Positions 7,873 through 16,383 of a stretch of DNA of 64,000 bases are shown here, in pieces; within the stretch, counting starts at the first letter, position 1; every line of letters starts with the position of its first letter. Below the pieces are notes generated by a model. That model was not told the DNA's origin and made no database searches. It saw nothing but the letters and a program-made list of their open reading frames with translations. The position numbers and the translations under genes were made by a program. Source of the stretch: Verrucomicrobiaceae bacterium (GTDB lineage Bacteria; Verrucomicrobiota; Verrucomicrobiia; Verrucomicrobiales; Verrucomicrobiaceae); assembly GCA_027490195.1 (NCBI GenBank), contig JAIXYN010000069.1:86093-150092 (forward strand). Reading direction: 5' to 3'.

Positions 7873-10575
7873 TTATTGAGCTATCCGCATCTTTTGAAAG
7901 GGCACACTTTCAATGACGGCCATGATGATGTCCTGCATGCGGTTGCCGGAAGCTTTGGCTTTGCGCAGGATTTCCTCAGTCGTCGGTTTGTCGGAGTATT
8001 CGAGGCCGCGACCGAGGGCGAAAGTGAGGAGATTGTCGGCGAGGTTTTTGACGAACTGGTCACTCATGTCACGCACGAGAATGGTGCGAAGTTCGGCGAG
8101 GTTGGCAAAGGTCTGACCGCGAATGAGGGCACCGGAGGCATCGATGGGCTGCTTCTTTTCCTCATCACGCCAGCGGCCGATGGCGTCGTAGTTTTCAAAG
8201 GCGAAGCCCATGGGGTCCAGGAAGGCGTGGCAGCCAGCGCAGGAGGCATTGCTGCGATGCTCAGCGAACTGTTGGCGCAGGGTGAGCTTGCCAAACTGCT
8301 GCTTCCTCTCATCCAAGGGAGGCACACCACCAGGGGCGGGTGGTGGCGGTGTGCCAAGAATGTTTTCGAGCAGGTATTTGCCGCGCTTCACCGGAGAGGT
8401 ACGTGTCGGGGTCGAGGTCAGGGTGAGGATGCTGCCCTGAGTCAGGATGCCACCGCGCGGCGTGCCTTGCAGGGACACCTTTTGGTATTTGTCTCCTTTG
8501 ACGCCTTGGATGCCGTAGTAGCGGGCAAGCTTCTCATTGAGGAAAGAGTAGTCGGCGTTGAGGAATTCGATGACGTTGAGGTTGTTGCGCAGGATGTTGT
8601 CAAAGAAGGTTTGGGACTCTTTCTTCAATGCGTAACCCATTCCGCCCTTCCATTCAGGAAAGCGATTCGTGTCCACATCGACAATGTCCATGTCCCGGAG
8701 TTGCAGCCACTGACCGGCGAAGTCTTCGGTGAGGCTCCAGGCGCGGTAGTCGCCAATCATGCGTTTGACCTCTGCCGCGAGGTTCCTGCGCAGTTCGCCT
8801 TTGGCGGCGAGTTGCAGGAGATTGTCGTCCGGCGGAGCTGACCAGAGGAAATAGGAGAGGCGCGAAGCGAGGCTGTACTCATCGATCAAGGCGACGCCGT
8901 TTTGGACCGGGCCGACGGGGGTGGCGGAGGCATGGTAGAGAAAGCCGGGGGACATGAGCATGCCACGAAGGACGTAGCCGATGGCCTCCAGCGGCGGGAG
9001 GTTTTCTTTGAGGCCGAGATCGGCGATGCCGTGCCATTTGGCTTTTTCAGCATCGCGCAAGGGCCGACGGAACAGGCGCTGGCCAAGCTTGTCCACCAAA
9101 CCATGCACGTCCGAAGCAGCGATGCCGCCGGGCTGACCGATAGGGCCTTCCACGGTGAGCTGATGCAGCCAGAAGTTGCGGTCTTGATGAGTTTTTTCGT
9201 CGTAGAAATCGTTCAGGAACCAGACTTGGATTTCATGCTTGCCGGCCGGGAGTTCGACTTCCGTCTGAAACATCTGCGGTGTCTGGTCTTTGGCTGTGAT
9301 GGAGAATGAGCCCGCATTTTTACCGCCGATGCGTATGTCGAATTTCGCAGGTTCGCCGCCGGCCTGCTGGGCACCTGCTTTGCAACTGATGCGGTATTTG
9401 CCGGGGATGGCGAGATCGAGGTGATGCTTCACGTAGCCATTGGATGGGAGCTGGATGGTGCCGGTGTCGCGGCTCGCATTGCCCTGGCCGTTTTCAAAAT
9501 CTTCACCGCTGAGATTGATGGCGGGCAGACCTGCGGGCTTGCCATCGAGAAGCCACTTGACCAGCCGCGTGCCGCGTGGCGGCAGCAGGCCATCAGGCCC
9601 TTCGACTTCAATTTTGTCGAGCGCGAGGTTGCGGTCGCGCTTATTGGGATCGGGATTCTGCGGGTCCGCAAAATCATTGAGAAAGCGCACGACGATTTTG
9701 TGATCGCCGCCTTTGAGTGGGACAAGCTGCTGAATGATCTGCCAGGGACCTTTGTCGCCATGATAGGGGGCGGTCACGTCGAAGGTGCCGACTTCCTTGT
9801 CGTCCACGCGGAGCGCCACCTTGGCCGCATCCGGGCCGGCCTGAGTGGCGGAGAGGTGGAATTTCAGAAGGTAGTTGCCGCTGGCGGGTGCGGTGAACTT
9901 GGTGGCCGCATCAGCGTTGCTGTGGAACCAGCGGACGCCCTCCCATTCTTTGGTTTCACCTTTTTGATTCCAGAACTTTTTGGCACCCAGTTCCATATCA
10001 AGACGTTCGACATCGGAAGTGTCCAGCGCCTTTTCCGCCACGGCATTGGCGGCACGGATGTACTTCTCCATCAGCAGCGGCGAGATGCTGAGCACGTCAC
10101 CAATGTTGTCGAAACCGTAGCCGGTGTCGTCGGGGGGGAAGTCGTTCGCGGGCTTCATGTCCACCAGCACGAGATCGCGGATGGTGTTGTTGTATTCGGT
10201 GCGGTTGAGACGGCGATAGGTGATGTGGCCGGGGTCAATTTTCTGCGGATCAAAATAGAACACCGTGCTGTCGATCCAGGCGACGATTTCGTCGCGCTCC
10301 TGCAGGGAGGGCTTGTCCTTTTTGTCAGGCGGCATCACATGGGTGACGAGCTGCTGGCGCGCATGATCCCACAGCACCTTGTCCCCAATGAGCTTGGAAA
10401 ACTCGGGGTATTCATCGAGCGCGAAGTCGCCTTTGTCGGAGCCGTCGCCATGGCAGTCGTAGCAGAATTTTTGCAGCAGGGGCAGGATGCGCTGATTGTA
10501 GGCATCCTGGCCGCGTTCGGCGGCGGACAGTAGGCTGGGAAGTGCGAGGGATGCGAAGATGAGGCGGCGAAGCAT
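7873..10575 (-). CDS. Secreted DUF1592/DUF1588 cytochrome-like protein with two jelly-roll-like modules
   Basis: About 900 residues from the ATG at 10575, which opens directly into a signal peptide; the longer frame adds 22 residues ahead of it. A CYDCH heme motif (residues 38-42) is followed by the DUF1587/1595 region. Two similar modules at roughly residues 210-330 and 360-480 each end in a FLNDF...DRN...EGP signature and look like tandem carbohydrate-binding-type jelly rolls. The DUF1592 and DUF1588 regions follow, with a second CAGCH motif before the [21 protein letters not shown] segment, then DUF1585 at the end. Such proteins are abundant in Planctomycetota and Verrucomicrobiota and are thought to be extracytoplasmic redox proteins with polysaccharide-related roles. 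The shorter relative at 54055 lacks the two modules. Confidence 0.88.
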   Translation of the reverse strand: MLRRLIFASLALPSLLSAAERGQDAYNQRILPLLQKFCYDCHGDGSDKGDFALDEYPEFSKLIGDKVLWDHARQQLVTHVMPPDKKDKPSLQERDEIVAWIDSTVFYFDPQKIDPGHITYRRLNRTEYNNTIRDLVLVDMKPANDFPPDDTGYGFDNIGDVLSISPLLMEKYIRAANAVAEKALDTSDVERLDMELGAKKFWNQKGETKEWEGVRWFHSNADAATKFTAPASGNYLLKFHLSATQAGPDAAKVALRVDDKEVGTFDVTAPYHGDKGPWQIIQQLVPLKGGDHKIVVRFLNDFADPQNPDPNKRDRNLALDKIEVEGPDGLLPPRGTRLVKWLLDGKPAGLPAINLSGEDFENGQGNASRDTGTIQLPSNGYVKHHLDLAIPGKYRISCKAGAQQAGGEPAKFDIRIGGKNAGSFSITAKDQTPQMFQTEVELPAGKHEIQVWFLNDFYDEKTHQDRNFWLHQLTVEGPIGQPGGIAASDVHGLVDKLGQRLFRRPLRDAEKAKWHGIADLGLKENLPPLEAIGYVLRGMLMSPGFLYHASATPVGPVQNGVALIDEYSLASRLSYFLWSAPPDDNLLQLAAKGELRRNLAAEVKRMIGDYRAWSLTEDFAGQWLQLRDMDIVDVDTNRFPEWKGGMGYALKKESQTFFDNILRNNLNVIEFLNADYSFLNEKLARYYGIQGVKGDKYQKVSLQGTPRGGILTQGSILTLTSTPTRTSPVKRGKYLLENILGTPPPPAPGGVPPLDERKQQFGKLTLRQQFAEHRSNASCAGCHAFLDPMGFAFENYDAIGRWRDEEKKQPIDASGALIRGQTFANLAELRTILVRDMSDQFVKNLADNLLTFALGRGLEYSDKPTTEEILRKAKASGNRMQDIIMAVIESVPFQKMRIAQ

Positions 10576-10718
10576 GAAAAAGGGAAAAATGGGGGTATCT
10601 AGGATACGAGCGAAACGTGGCAGGGATTTCGACGAAACCAACGTCGCATTGTGTGTGATTTGCGGTTGCGTGCGCCAAAGCTTGCGGTGATGGAGCGCGC
10701 CCGTTTACCCCTTTTCCC

Positions 10719-11123
10719 ATGTCCCAATCAGTTCTCGAAACCGGCAAAGCCTTCCTCGCTGAAAACGCCACCAAGGAAGGTGTCACCACCACAGCCAGCG
10801 GTCTGCAGTATGAGGTGATCACTCCCGGCGCGGGCAAAAGCCCGAAGGCGAAGGACACGGTGGTGGTGAACTACCGGGGCACGCTGCTGAGTGGGGTGGA
10901 ATTTGACAGCTCCTACCTGGCTGGACGCGAACCGGCGGAGTTTCCGCTGAAGCGGGTGATCAAAGGCTGGAAGGAAGGTCTGCAACTCATGCAGGAGGGG
11001 GCGAAGTTCCGCTTCTTCATTCCGCCGGAGCTGGCCTACGGCAAGCGTGGGGCGGGAATCGACATCGGGCCGAATGAAACGCTGATCTTTGAAGTGGAAC
11101 TGCTGAAAGTCTGGGAGGACTAG
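10719..11123 (+). CDS. FKBP-type peptidyl-prolyl cis-trans isomerase, cytoplasmic
   Basis: A 134-residue FKBP-fold isomerase that speeds proline isomerisation during folding. Family segments are VVVNYRGTLLSGVEFDSS, GWKEGLQLM, FFIPPELAYG and PNETLIFEVELL. There is a short helical N-terminal extension and no signal peptide, so it should act in the cytoplasm, in contrast with the secreted FKBP at 53357. It is divergent from the DUF1592 gene and lies 17 bases upstream of an SDR gene, so it could head a two-gene transcript. No good Shine-Dalgarno sequence precedes the ATG (TTTCCC). Confidence 0.93.
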   Translation: MSQSVLETGKAFLAENATKEGVTTTASGLQYEVITPGAGKSPKAKDTVVVNYRGTLLSGVEFDSSYLAGREPAEFPLKRVIKGWKEGLQLMQEGAKFRFFIPPELAYGKRGAGIDIGPNETLIFEVELLKVWED

Positions 11124-11140
11124 GAGCGATTGCTCTGCCC

Positions 11141-11893
11141 ATGAATCAAATCGACCTCAAGGACAGAGTTGCCATCGTCACCGGTGGTGCGCGCGGAATC
11201 GGCTACGCCATCGCAGAACGCATGCTGCGCTCAGGTGCGGGTGTTTGTCTCTGGGATATCGATGCGGCTGCGCTTGAAACTGCGAAAACTGAGCTTTCGG
11301 CTCTGGGCAAAGTGCACACCGCCACGGTTGATCTCACCAGCATCGCCTCCGTGGAGGCTGCTGCGACCTCCACCATCGGTGCCTTTGCCAAGATCGACAT
11401 CCTGGTGAACAACGCGGGCATCGCCGGTAAAAACGCGAAGACCTGGGAAACGGACCCTGCCGAATGGCAGCGTGTGATGGCGATCAATTTGAACGGTCCT
11501 TTTTACTGCTGCCATGCTGTCGTGCCGCACATGCTCCAAAATGGGTATGGACGGATCGTGAACATCGCCTCGATTGCAGGCAAGGAGGGGAATCCGAACG
11601 CGGCCCATTACAGCGCCTCCAAGGCGGGGGTGGTCGCTTTGACCAAATCACTCGGCAAGGAACTGGCCACCAGCAACATCATCGTCAATGCGGTGACGCC
11701 TGCGGTGATCGAGACGGACATCCTGAAGCAGCTCACGCAGCAGCATATTGATTATATGCTCTCGAAGATTCCGATGAACCGCTTTGGGCAAAAGGAGGAG
11801 GCGGCTGCGATGGTGGCGTGGCTGAGTTCGGAGGATTGCTCCTTTACGACGGGCGCTGTGTTCGATTTGTCGGGTGGCAGGGCGACGTATTGA
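11141..11893 (+). CDS. SDR family oxidoreductase (FabG-like)
   Basis: A 250-residue short-chain dehydrogenase with TGGARGIG at residues 14-21, NNAG at 90-93 and the catalytic set S144, Y157 and K161 (YSASK). The overall pattern, including the GRIVNIASIAGKEGNPNAAHYSASK stretch and the final FDLSGGRATY, is FabG/sugar-dehydrogenase-like. It starts 17 bases after the FKBP gene. Without fatty-acid genes nearby a role in fatty-acid synthesis is not indicated; oxidation of a sugar or alcohol is equally possible. Confidence 0.88.
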   Translation: MNQIDLKDRVAIVTGGARGIGYAIAERMLRSGAGVCLWDIDAAALETAKTELSALGKVHTATVDLTSIASVEAAATSTIGAFAKIDILVNNAGIAGKNAKTWETDPAEWQRVMAINLNGPFYCCHAVVPHMLQNGYGRIVNIASIAGKEGNPNAAHYSASKAGVVALTKSLGKELATSNIIVNAVTPAVIETDILKQLTQQHIDYMLSKIPMNRFGQKEEAAAMVAWLSSEDCSFTTGAVFDLSGGRATY

Positions 11894-11966
11894 TCGCCGT
11901 CCACTAGGCAAACGCGATGACTTCCTCACGAGTAAGGTTGCTCTTGGCTGGGCCCACGTCCCGCGC

Positions 11967-12190
11967 CTAGCGCAGTGTGATTTTGAAGTTATCGATTATG
12001 AAGACTTCGTCGCCGCTGGAGACTTTGGAGCGGATGATGTGATTTCGCCGATGAGCTTTTCGGCTCCTCCGTCAACGATTTGGCAGAGTTTGACATAGTC
12101 GCCTTTGTCCATGCAAGCCACTCCCGATGGCGGGAGTGGTGATACGGTCCATACCGCGTTCCAGTTTCTCAGCAGCTCTGTCTGAAGTTG
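11967..12190 (-). pseudogene. Frameshifted C-terminal remnant of an unidentified gene
   Basis: On the minus strand an open frame runs from just after a TAA at 12191-12193, through MDKGDYVKLCQIVDGG (ATG at 12110-12112) to AEKLIGEI. In that frame it then ends quickly in low-quality sequence. Moving two bases at that point gives a continuous, protein-like tail, RSKVSSGDEVFIIDNFKITLR, that stops at 11967-11969. The two halves together look like the end of a beta-rich secreted or binding domain. I read this as a decayed gene end with one frameshift, though a sequencing error or chance composition is possible. The family was not recognised. This stretch and the hairpin at 12118-12139 fill the 309-base gap between the SDR gene and the DUF6288 gene. 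Confidence 0.35.
12118..12139. terminator. Perfect 9-bp hairpin between convergent genes
   Basis: CCACTCCCG and CGGGAGTGG form a perfect GC-rich stem around the loop ATGG. It sits between convergent genes (SDR ending 11893, DUF6288 gene ending 12203). No clear T-run follows on either strand, so a terminator role is uncertain. A REP-like or mRNA-stabilising role is the alternative. It also lies inside the degraded reading frame described here. Confidence 0.4.
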
Positions 12191-12202
12191 TTATGCGTGA
12201 TG

Positions 12203-14608
12203 CTACTTCTCCAGACTCAGCAAAGTGGGTGTCTCCGTGCTCGCCTCAATGGCGCGGATGGTATCGCGAACGGAGTTGGCTTTTTGGATCATGAGTTTCG
12301 GCGGGAAGTCAGGCTCCTCCTTCTCGAAGTAGTCGGCGAGTTTCGTCAGTTCAGGGATCACTGCCTTGGCGTGGGTGCCGTAAGTGAGGAGGATCTTCAT
12401 GATTTCAGGCGTCCGGTTTTGGCTAGACCAGGGATTCTGCGCACGGGTGTATTTCACGACGGCGCTCATCCCTTCCTGGATGTGATGCTGGGCCAGCAGA
12501 CGCAGACCCTCGACGCGGATGTTGTCGGCAAACATCTCGCCGCTGGGGGCAGGCTGGACGATCGCCTCGTGGATGGCGGGAAGCAGAGGCTTGATCTCTT
12601 CGAGTGAGAGCTGGCGGTAGACGGAGCCAATGCTTCCACGGGCACGACCGTCCTGATTTTTCAGTCCGGCCTGCACGGCCTTGTAGAGCGCGGGACGATC
12701 CACCCCCTCCAGTGAGCGACCGAGCAGCCCTGCACGTTCAAACAGCGCGAAGGACAGGTAGCGCTGCTGCATGCCACGCGGGTCATTTTCTAAATCCACC
12801 TGGGCCAGCAGTTCGAGCATTTCAGGCACAGCCTTCATGGCTGGCGCACCGATGGCGGCAAGGGCTTCGGCGGCCTTGATGCGCAGCCAGAGGTCTTGAT
12901 GCGCTAAAGTCTTTTGCAGGGCATCCACGGCAGGTGCGCCGCGCCCGCGAAGGAAGATCAAACCCTGGCAGGCACCGTAGCGTGAATCGAGACTCGGAGA
13001 GGTGAGCATTTCGATCAGAGTCGCAACAGGAGCGGATTTGCGGCGGCCCAGGGCCATGGCGGCTCGCTCGCGCACGATGGGCGACCAATTGCGGAGGCGA
13101 TCGAGCAGTTGTTCCTCGCTCAAAGCGTCATAGAAGCTGTTGCGGTTTTTGTTGTTCCACCCGCGTCCATCGAGGACGATGGACTTGGCGGCGGCGGCAT
13201 CGAGTTGCGGCACTGCGCCTGCGCTTTTTCCAGTGAGATAAATCTTCTTCAGAGGCATGGCATAAGCCAGCAGATAGCCCCCAGTGCAGTCCCAGCCCGC
13301 ATAGCTGTCGTTACCCGGCTCAGGTGGTCCTTGATGAAGGAAACTGCCGTCCGAACGACGGGCGAGGTCGAAATACCAAGCTCCGAACTCCTGGAACCAA
13401 GCTCCCGTGGCATGAGGGCCAGAGTGTGCCACGCCGGGCATGGCCCACAGCATGTTGAAGAAATTGCCCGTGTGTCCGGTGTCGCGCTCCGGGCCGTGGG
13501 ATGCGAGGCTCATGCGGGAAAAGAACTCGGTGCCCTTTGGTTCGCCAAGCAGGCTGAACAAGACCGAGACCATGCCGCATTTGCCATTGTCCTCGTGGTT
13601 CTCGATCCACGGATGATGATCGCCATACGGGATGCATCCCTTGCCGATGTAAAAGCGCAGCAACCGGGCGCTGCGTTCGATGGCAAGGTCAATCGCGGAA
13701 TCTTTGATGCCTGCGGAACGAGCCATCACGAGGCCGATCGTCAGCGGGATGCCAGGTGAGTTCATCATCCCGTAGCCGTAGAGACGGCCATCCGGTTTCG
13801 CAAATTTATGGCCCCATGAGCCGACAGCGCTCTGACCTTTGGCGGTCTCCATCGCAAGCCGCCGCAGGCCCGGCACGACCGATTGATCTCCCGTCGCAAT
13901 CACATACTCGGCCAGCAACATCATCACATAGCCGTAACGCCATGACTGCATGTTATCGGCTGAATAGTCGGCCGCCCAAAGGGCTTCTTTTTTCACCAGC
14001 GGCAGATAGGTGGCATCACCGCTCGACAAAAGCGCCAGTGCATTGAGTGACCGCGTGATGGGTTCACCTCCGGTCCCCTTGAGGTAGGCTGCATCAGTCA
14101 TGCGTGCCGCGAGAGATTTGCATCCCTGCTCAAAAATTCGTTTCGACTTCGGACAATCAAACGGAGCCGTGGGCGAATAGCTGCCGAACACCGGAAGCCT
14201 CACCACGACATCCTCCGTCTTGCCTGACCGCCAACGCATGAGCGCCAACTTGCCGCCGCCAGCGTCCGTCTCCGCAGCCGTGAGCGCCGTGCCCAATTCC
14301 ACTCGAGGATCGAACGAAAAAAGCTTGCCACTGACCCCGAGGATCACATCGCCGACCACGAACACGCCATCCGCAGGCGAGTTTGCTTCGACCTTCGTGA
14401 TCGCGATCTGCCGCGCATCACTCGTCGTCAGCCTGTCGGAATGGATCCAACCCCGCAGCCCTGTGGCACCGAGGTTCCAGTCGTGCCGGGCGTTCTTGGG
14501 AATGACACCACCTTGGGTGAAGTCGGGAGGCGGGGATGGATCGTTTTTACCTGCGGAGCAGGCGAGAGCCGGGATGAGAAGGGCGATGCAGGTGCAGAGG
14601 AGCTTCAT
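12203..14608 (-). CDS. Secreted DUF6288-like protein with PDZ domain and HEAT-type repeats
   Basis: An 801-residue exported protein; the signal peptide (MKLLCTCIALLIPALACSAG) follows the ATG at 14608, possibly with a lipobox-like ACS. Residues about 45-135 resemble a PDZ domain (ITKVEANSPADGVFVVGDVILGVSG). The middle part is alpha-helical, rich in Trp/Gly/His motifs such as WRYGYVMMLLAEY and YGDHHPWIENHEDNGKCG, and matches proteins annotated DUF6288 in Verrucomicrobiota and Planctomycetota. The C-terminal 300 residues show HEAT-like repeats (VRERAAMALGRR, LRIKAAEALAAIG). The biochemical role is not known to me. It is divergent from a sulfatase gene, with a 160-base shared upstream region, which suggests polymer-related function. 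Confidence 0.75.
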   Translation of the reverse strand: MKLLCTCIALLIPALACSAGKNDPSPPPDFTQGGVIPKNARHDWNLGATGLRGWIHSDRLTTSDARQIAITKVEANSPADGVFVVGDVILGVSGKLFSFDPRVELGTALTAAETDAGGGKLALMRWRSGKTEDVVVRLPVFGSYSPTAPFDCPKSKRIFEQGCKSLAARMTDAAYLKGTGGEPITRSLNALALLSSGDATYLPLVKKEALWAADYSADNMQSWRYGYVMMLLAEYVIATGDQSVVPGLRRLAMETAKGQSAVGSWGHKFAKPDGRLYGYGMMNSPGIPLTIGLVMARSAGIKDSAIDLAIERSARLLRFYIGKGCIPYGDHHPWIENHEDNGKCGMVSVLFSLLGEPKGTEFFSRMSLASHGPERDTGHTGNFFNMLWAMPGVAHSGPHATGAWFQEFGAWYFDLARRSDGSFLHQGPPEPGNDSYAGWDCTGGYLLAYAMPLKKIYLTGKSAGAVPQLDAAAAKSIVLDGRGWNNKNRNSFYDALSEEQLLDRLRNWSPIVRERAAMALGRRKSAPVATLIEMLTSPSLDSRYGACQGLIFLRGRGAPAVDALQKTLAHQDLWLRIKAAEALAAIGAPAMKAVPEMLELLAQVDLENDPRGMQQRYLSFALFERAGLLGRSLEGVDRPALYKAVQAGLKNQDGRARGSIGSVYRQLSLEEIKPLLPAIHEAIVQPAPSGEMFADNIRVEGLRLLAQHHIQEGMSAVVKYTRAQNPWSSQNRTPEIMKILLTYGTHAKAVIPELTKLADYFEKEEPDFPPKLMIQKANSVRDTIRAIEASTETPTLLSLEK

Positions 14609-14768
14609 GAGGTTGGAAGTAAAATGGATTTGGGGGCCAGTTCTTGCCTGCTTTGAGCAGAACTAAAGCAGCGTATTTGAGGCGCGAAGCGGCTGCCATG
14701 GCTTTAGTAGCTCTGTATTTGGTGATTTTGTGGCAGGAAATCGTGAAGGGTATCGTTTGAATGATCTC

Positions 14769-16367
14769 ATGACGCGCTTGTCTCTTTTGCTTCTACTGCT
14801 TTCATTTGTTTCGCTTCACTACGCGTCTGCAAGGCCGAATTTCCTCATCATTCTGGCTGATGATCTCGGCTATTCCGATCTCGGTTGTTACGGCAGTGAG
14901 ATTGCGACGCCGAATCTGGACAAGCTGGCAGCGGGAGGTCTGCGCTTCACGCAGTTTTACAACACCGCACGCTGCTGGCCCACGCGCAGTGTGCTCATGA
15001 CAGGCCACTATGCGCAGCAGATCGGCATGGACCCGCAGTATGGCAAATTCCCGACCTGGGTGCGCACGCTGCCACAGCGGCTCGCGCCGCTGGGATATCG
15101 CAGCTACCACTCCGGAAAGTGGCATGTGGGGAATGCGCCGCGTGTCGTGGCGGATGCGGGGTTCAATCACTCCTACCATGTGGTGAAGCAGGATAATCAT
15201 TTTCATCCGCAGAAGCATGAACTGGATGACAAGCCGCTGCCGGAGTCGGAAGGCACGTGGTATTCGAGCATCGCGATTGCGGATCATGCGATCAACTTCC
15301 TCAAGGAGCACGCGCAGCAGCATGCGGACACGCCGTTCTTCAGCTACATGGCTTTCACGGCACCACACTTTCCGATTCAAGCGCTGCCGGAAGACATCGC
15401 AAAATACAAGGACACCTACACGCAAGGCTGGCCAAAGACACGTGCGGCACGATTCGAACGGCAGAAGCAGCTTGGGCTGGTTTCAACGAGCTTGTCGGAT
15501 CCCGAGCCGCAGATCACCGCGCCAAGCGGCAAGGAAAGTGATTTGGAAATCCTTGGTCCCGGTGAGACGCGACATGCGGTGCCGTGGGAGAGCCTGACAC
15601 CGGAGCAAAAGCAGTTTCAGGCCACAAAGGAGGCGATCCATGCGGCGATGATTGATCGGTTGGATCAAGAAGTGGGAAGGGTGCTGGCGCAGTTGAAGGC
15701 CATGAATGTCTATGAAGACACGCTCATTCTTTTTCTCTCTGACAATGGAGCGAGTGCGGAGATCATGGTGCGCGGACTTGGACATGATAAAGCTGCGCTC
15801 ATGGGTGCGGCGGCGTCCTATCTGTGCCTTGGGCCGGGAGGATCAACCGTGTCCAACACGCCGTTTCGTCGTCACAAGATTTGGGTGCATGAAGGCGGGA
15901 TCAGCACGCCCTTGATCGCTCACTGGCCTCAGGGAATCAGCGCGAAGGGTGAACTGCGCCACACTCCGGGACATGTCATCGATATCGCTCCCACGCTCCT
16001 GGCGCTCGCCGGTGGCGACGTCACCGCTAAGCCAGATAACGCGCCGCCATTTCCTGGGCGCAATCTGGTGCCAGCCTTTGCGAAAGACGAGACAATCAGC
16101 CGCGACTTTTTGTTTTGGCACCACTCTGGCAATCGCGCACTGCGGGAAGGGAACTGGAAGATCGTGAGCGCAGGCGACAATGGCAATGAGTGGGAGCTCT
16201 ACCATCTGACAACGGATCGCGCAGAGTCGAACAACCTCGCGACCAAGGAGCCTGAGCGTGTGAAGGCTATGGTAGCCCAATGGGAAAAGCTTGATTCGGA
16301 GTATGTTGCACAAGCAGGACCAAAACCGAAAGGCAAGGCCAAGAAGGGGAAGGGTGGTCAGGATTAG
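14769..16367 (+). CDS. Secreted sulfatase
   Basis: 532 residues from the ATG at 14769, chosen because MTRLSLLLLLLSF opens a signal peptide; the GTG at 14730 would add 13 polar residues. The arylsulfatase signature is clear: LADDLGYSDLGCYG with metal-binding Asp pair at 31-32, then C69-W-P-T-R73, the CxPxR motif whose Cys is oxidised to formylglycine. LFLSDNGAS supplies later metal ligands. It should hydrolyse sulfate esters outside the cytoplasm, probably on sulfated polysaccharides. A plausible promoter is TTGTGG, 17 bases, TATCGT upstream. The C-terminus is Lys/Gly-rich. Activity requires a formylglycine-generating enzyme; the FGE-like protein at 36347 lacks the needed cysteines. Confidence 0.92.
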   Translation: MTRLSLLLLLLSFVSLHYASARPNFLIILADDLGYSDLGCYGSEIATPNLDKLAAGGLRFTQFYNTARCWPTRSVLMTGHYAQQIGMDPQYGKFPTWVRTLPQRLAPLGYRSYHSGKWHVGNAPRVVADAGFNHSYHVVKQDNHFHPQKHELDDKPLPESEGTWYSSIAIADHAINFLKEHAQQHADTPFFSYMAFTAPHFPIQALPEDIAKYKDTYTQGWPKTRAARFERQKQLGLVSTSLSDPEPQITAPSGKESDLEILGPGETRHAVPWESLTPEQKQFQATKEAIHAAMIDRLDQEVGRVLAQLKAMNVYEDTLILFLSDNGASAEIMVRGLGHDKAALMGAAASYLCLGPGGSTVSNTPFRRHKIWVHEGGISTPLIAHWPQGISAKGELRHTPGHVIDIAPTLLALAGGDVTAKPDNAPPFPGRNLVPAFAKDETISRDFLFWHHSGNRALREGNWKIVSAGDNGNEWELYHLTTDRAESNNLATKEPERVKAMVAQWEKLDSEYVAQAGPKPKGKAKKGKGGQD

Positions 16368-16383
16368 AAAAGCCAAGGGCCGA

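Noticed and set aside
7861..10533. Long plus-strand frames (326 and 370 residues) opposite the DUF1592 gene
   Set aside because: Antisense shadows of a recognised gene with no motif, signal peptide or start context of their own.
14663..14707. CTAAAGC ... GCTTTAG dyad in the divergent region before the sulfatase
   Set aside because: Only seven bases pair across a 31-base gap and the similarity to the REP-like repeat is partial, so it was not called.
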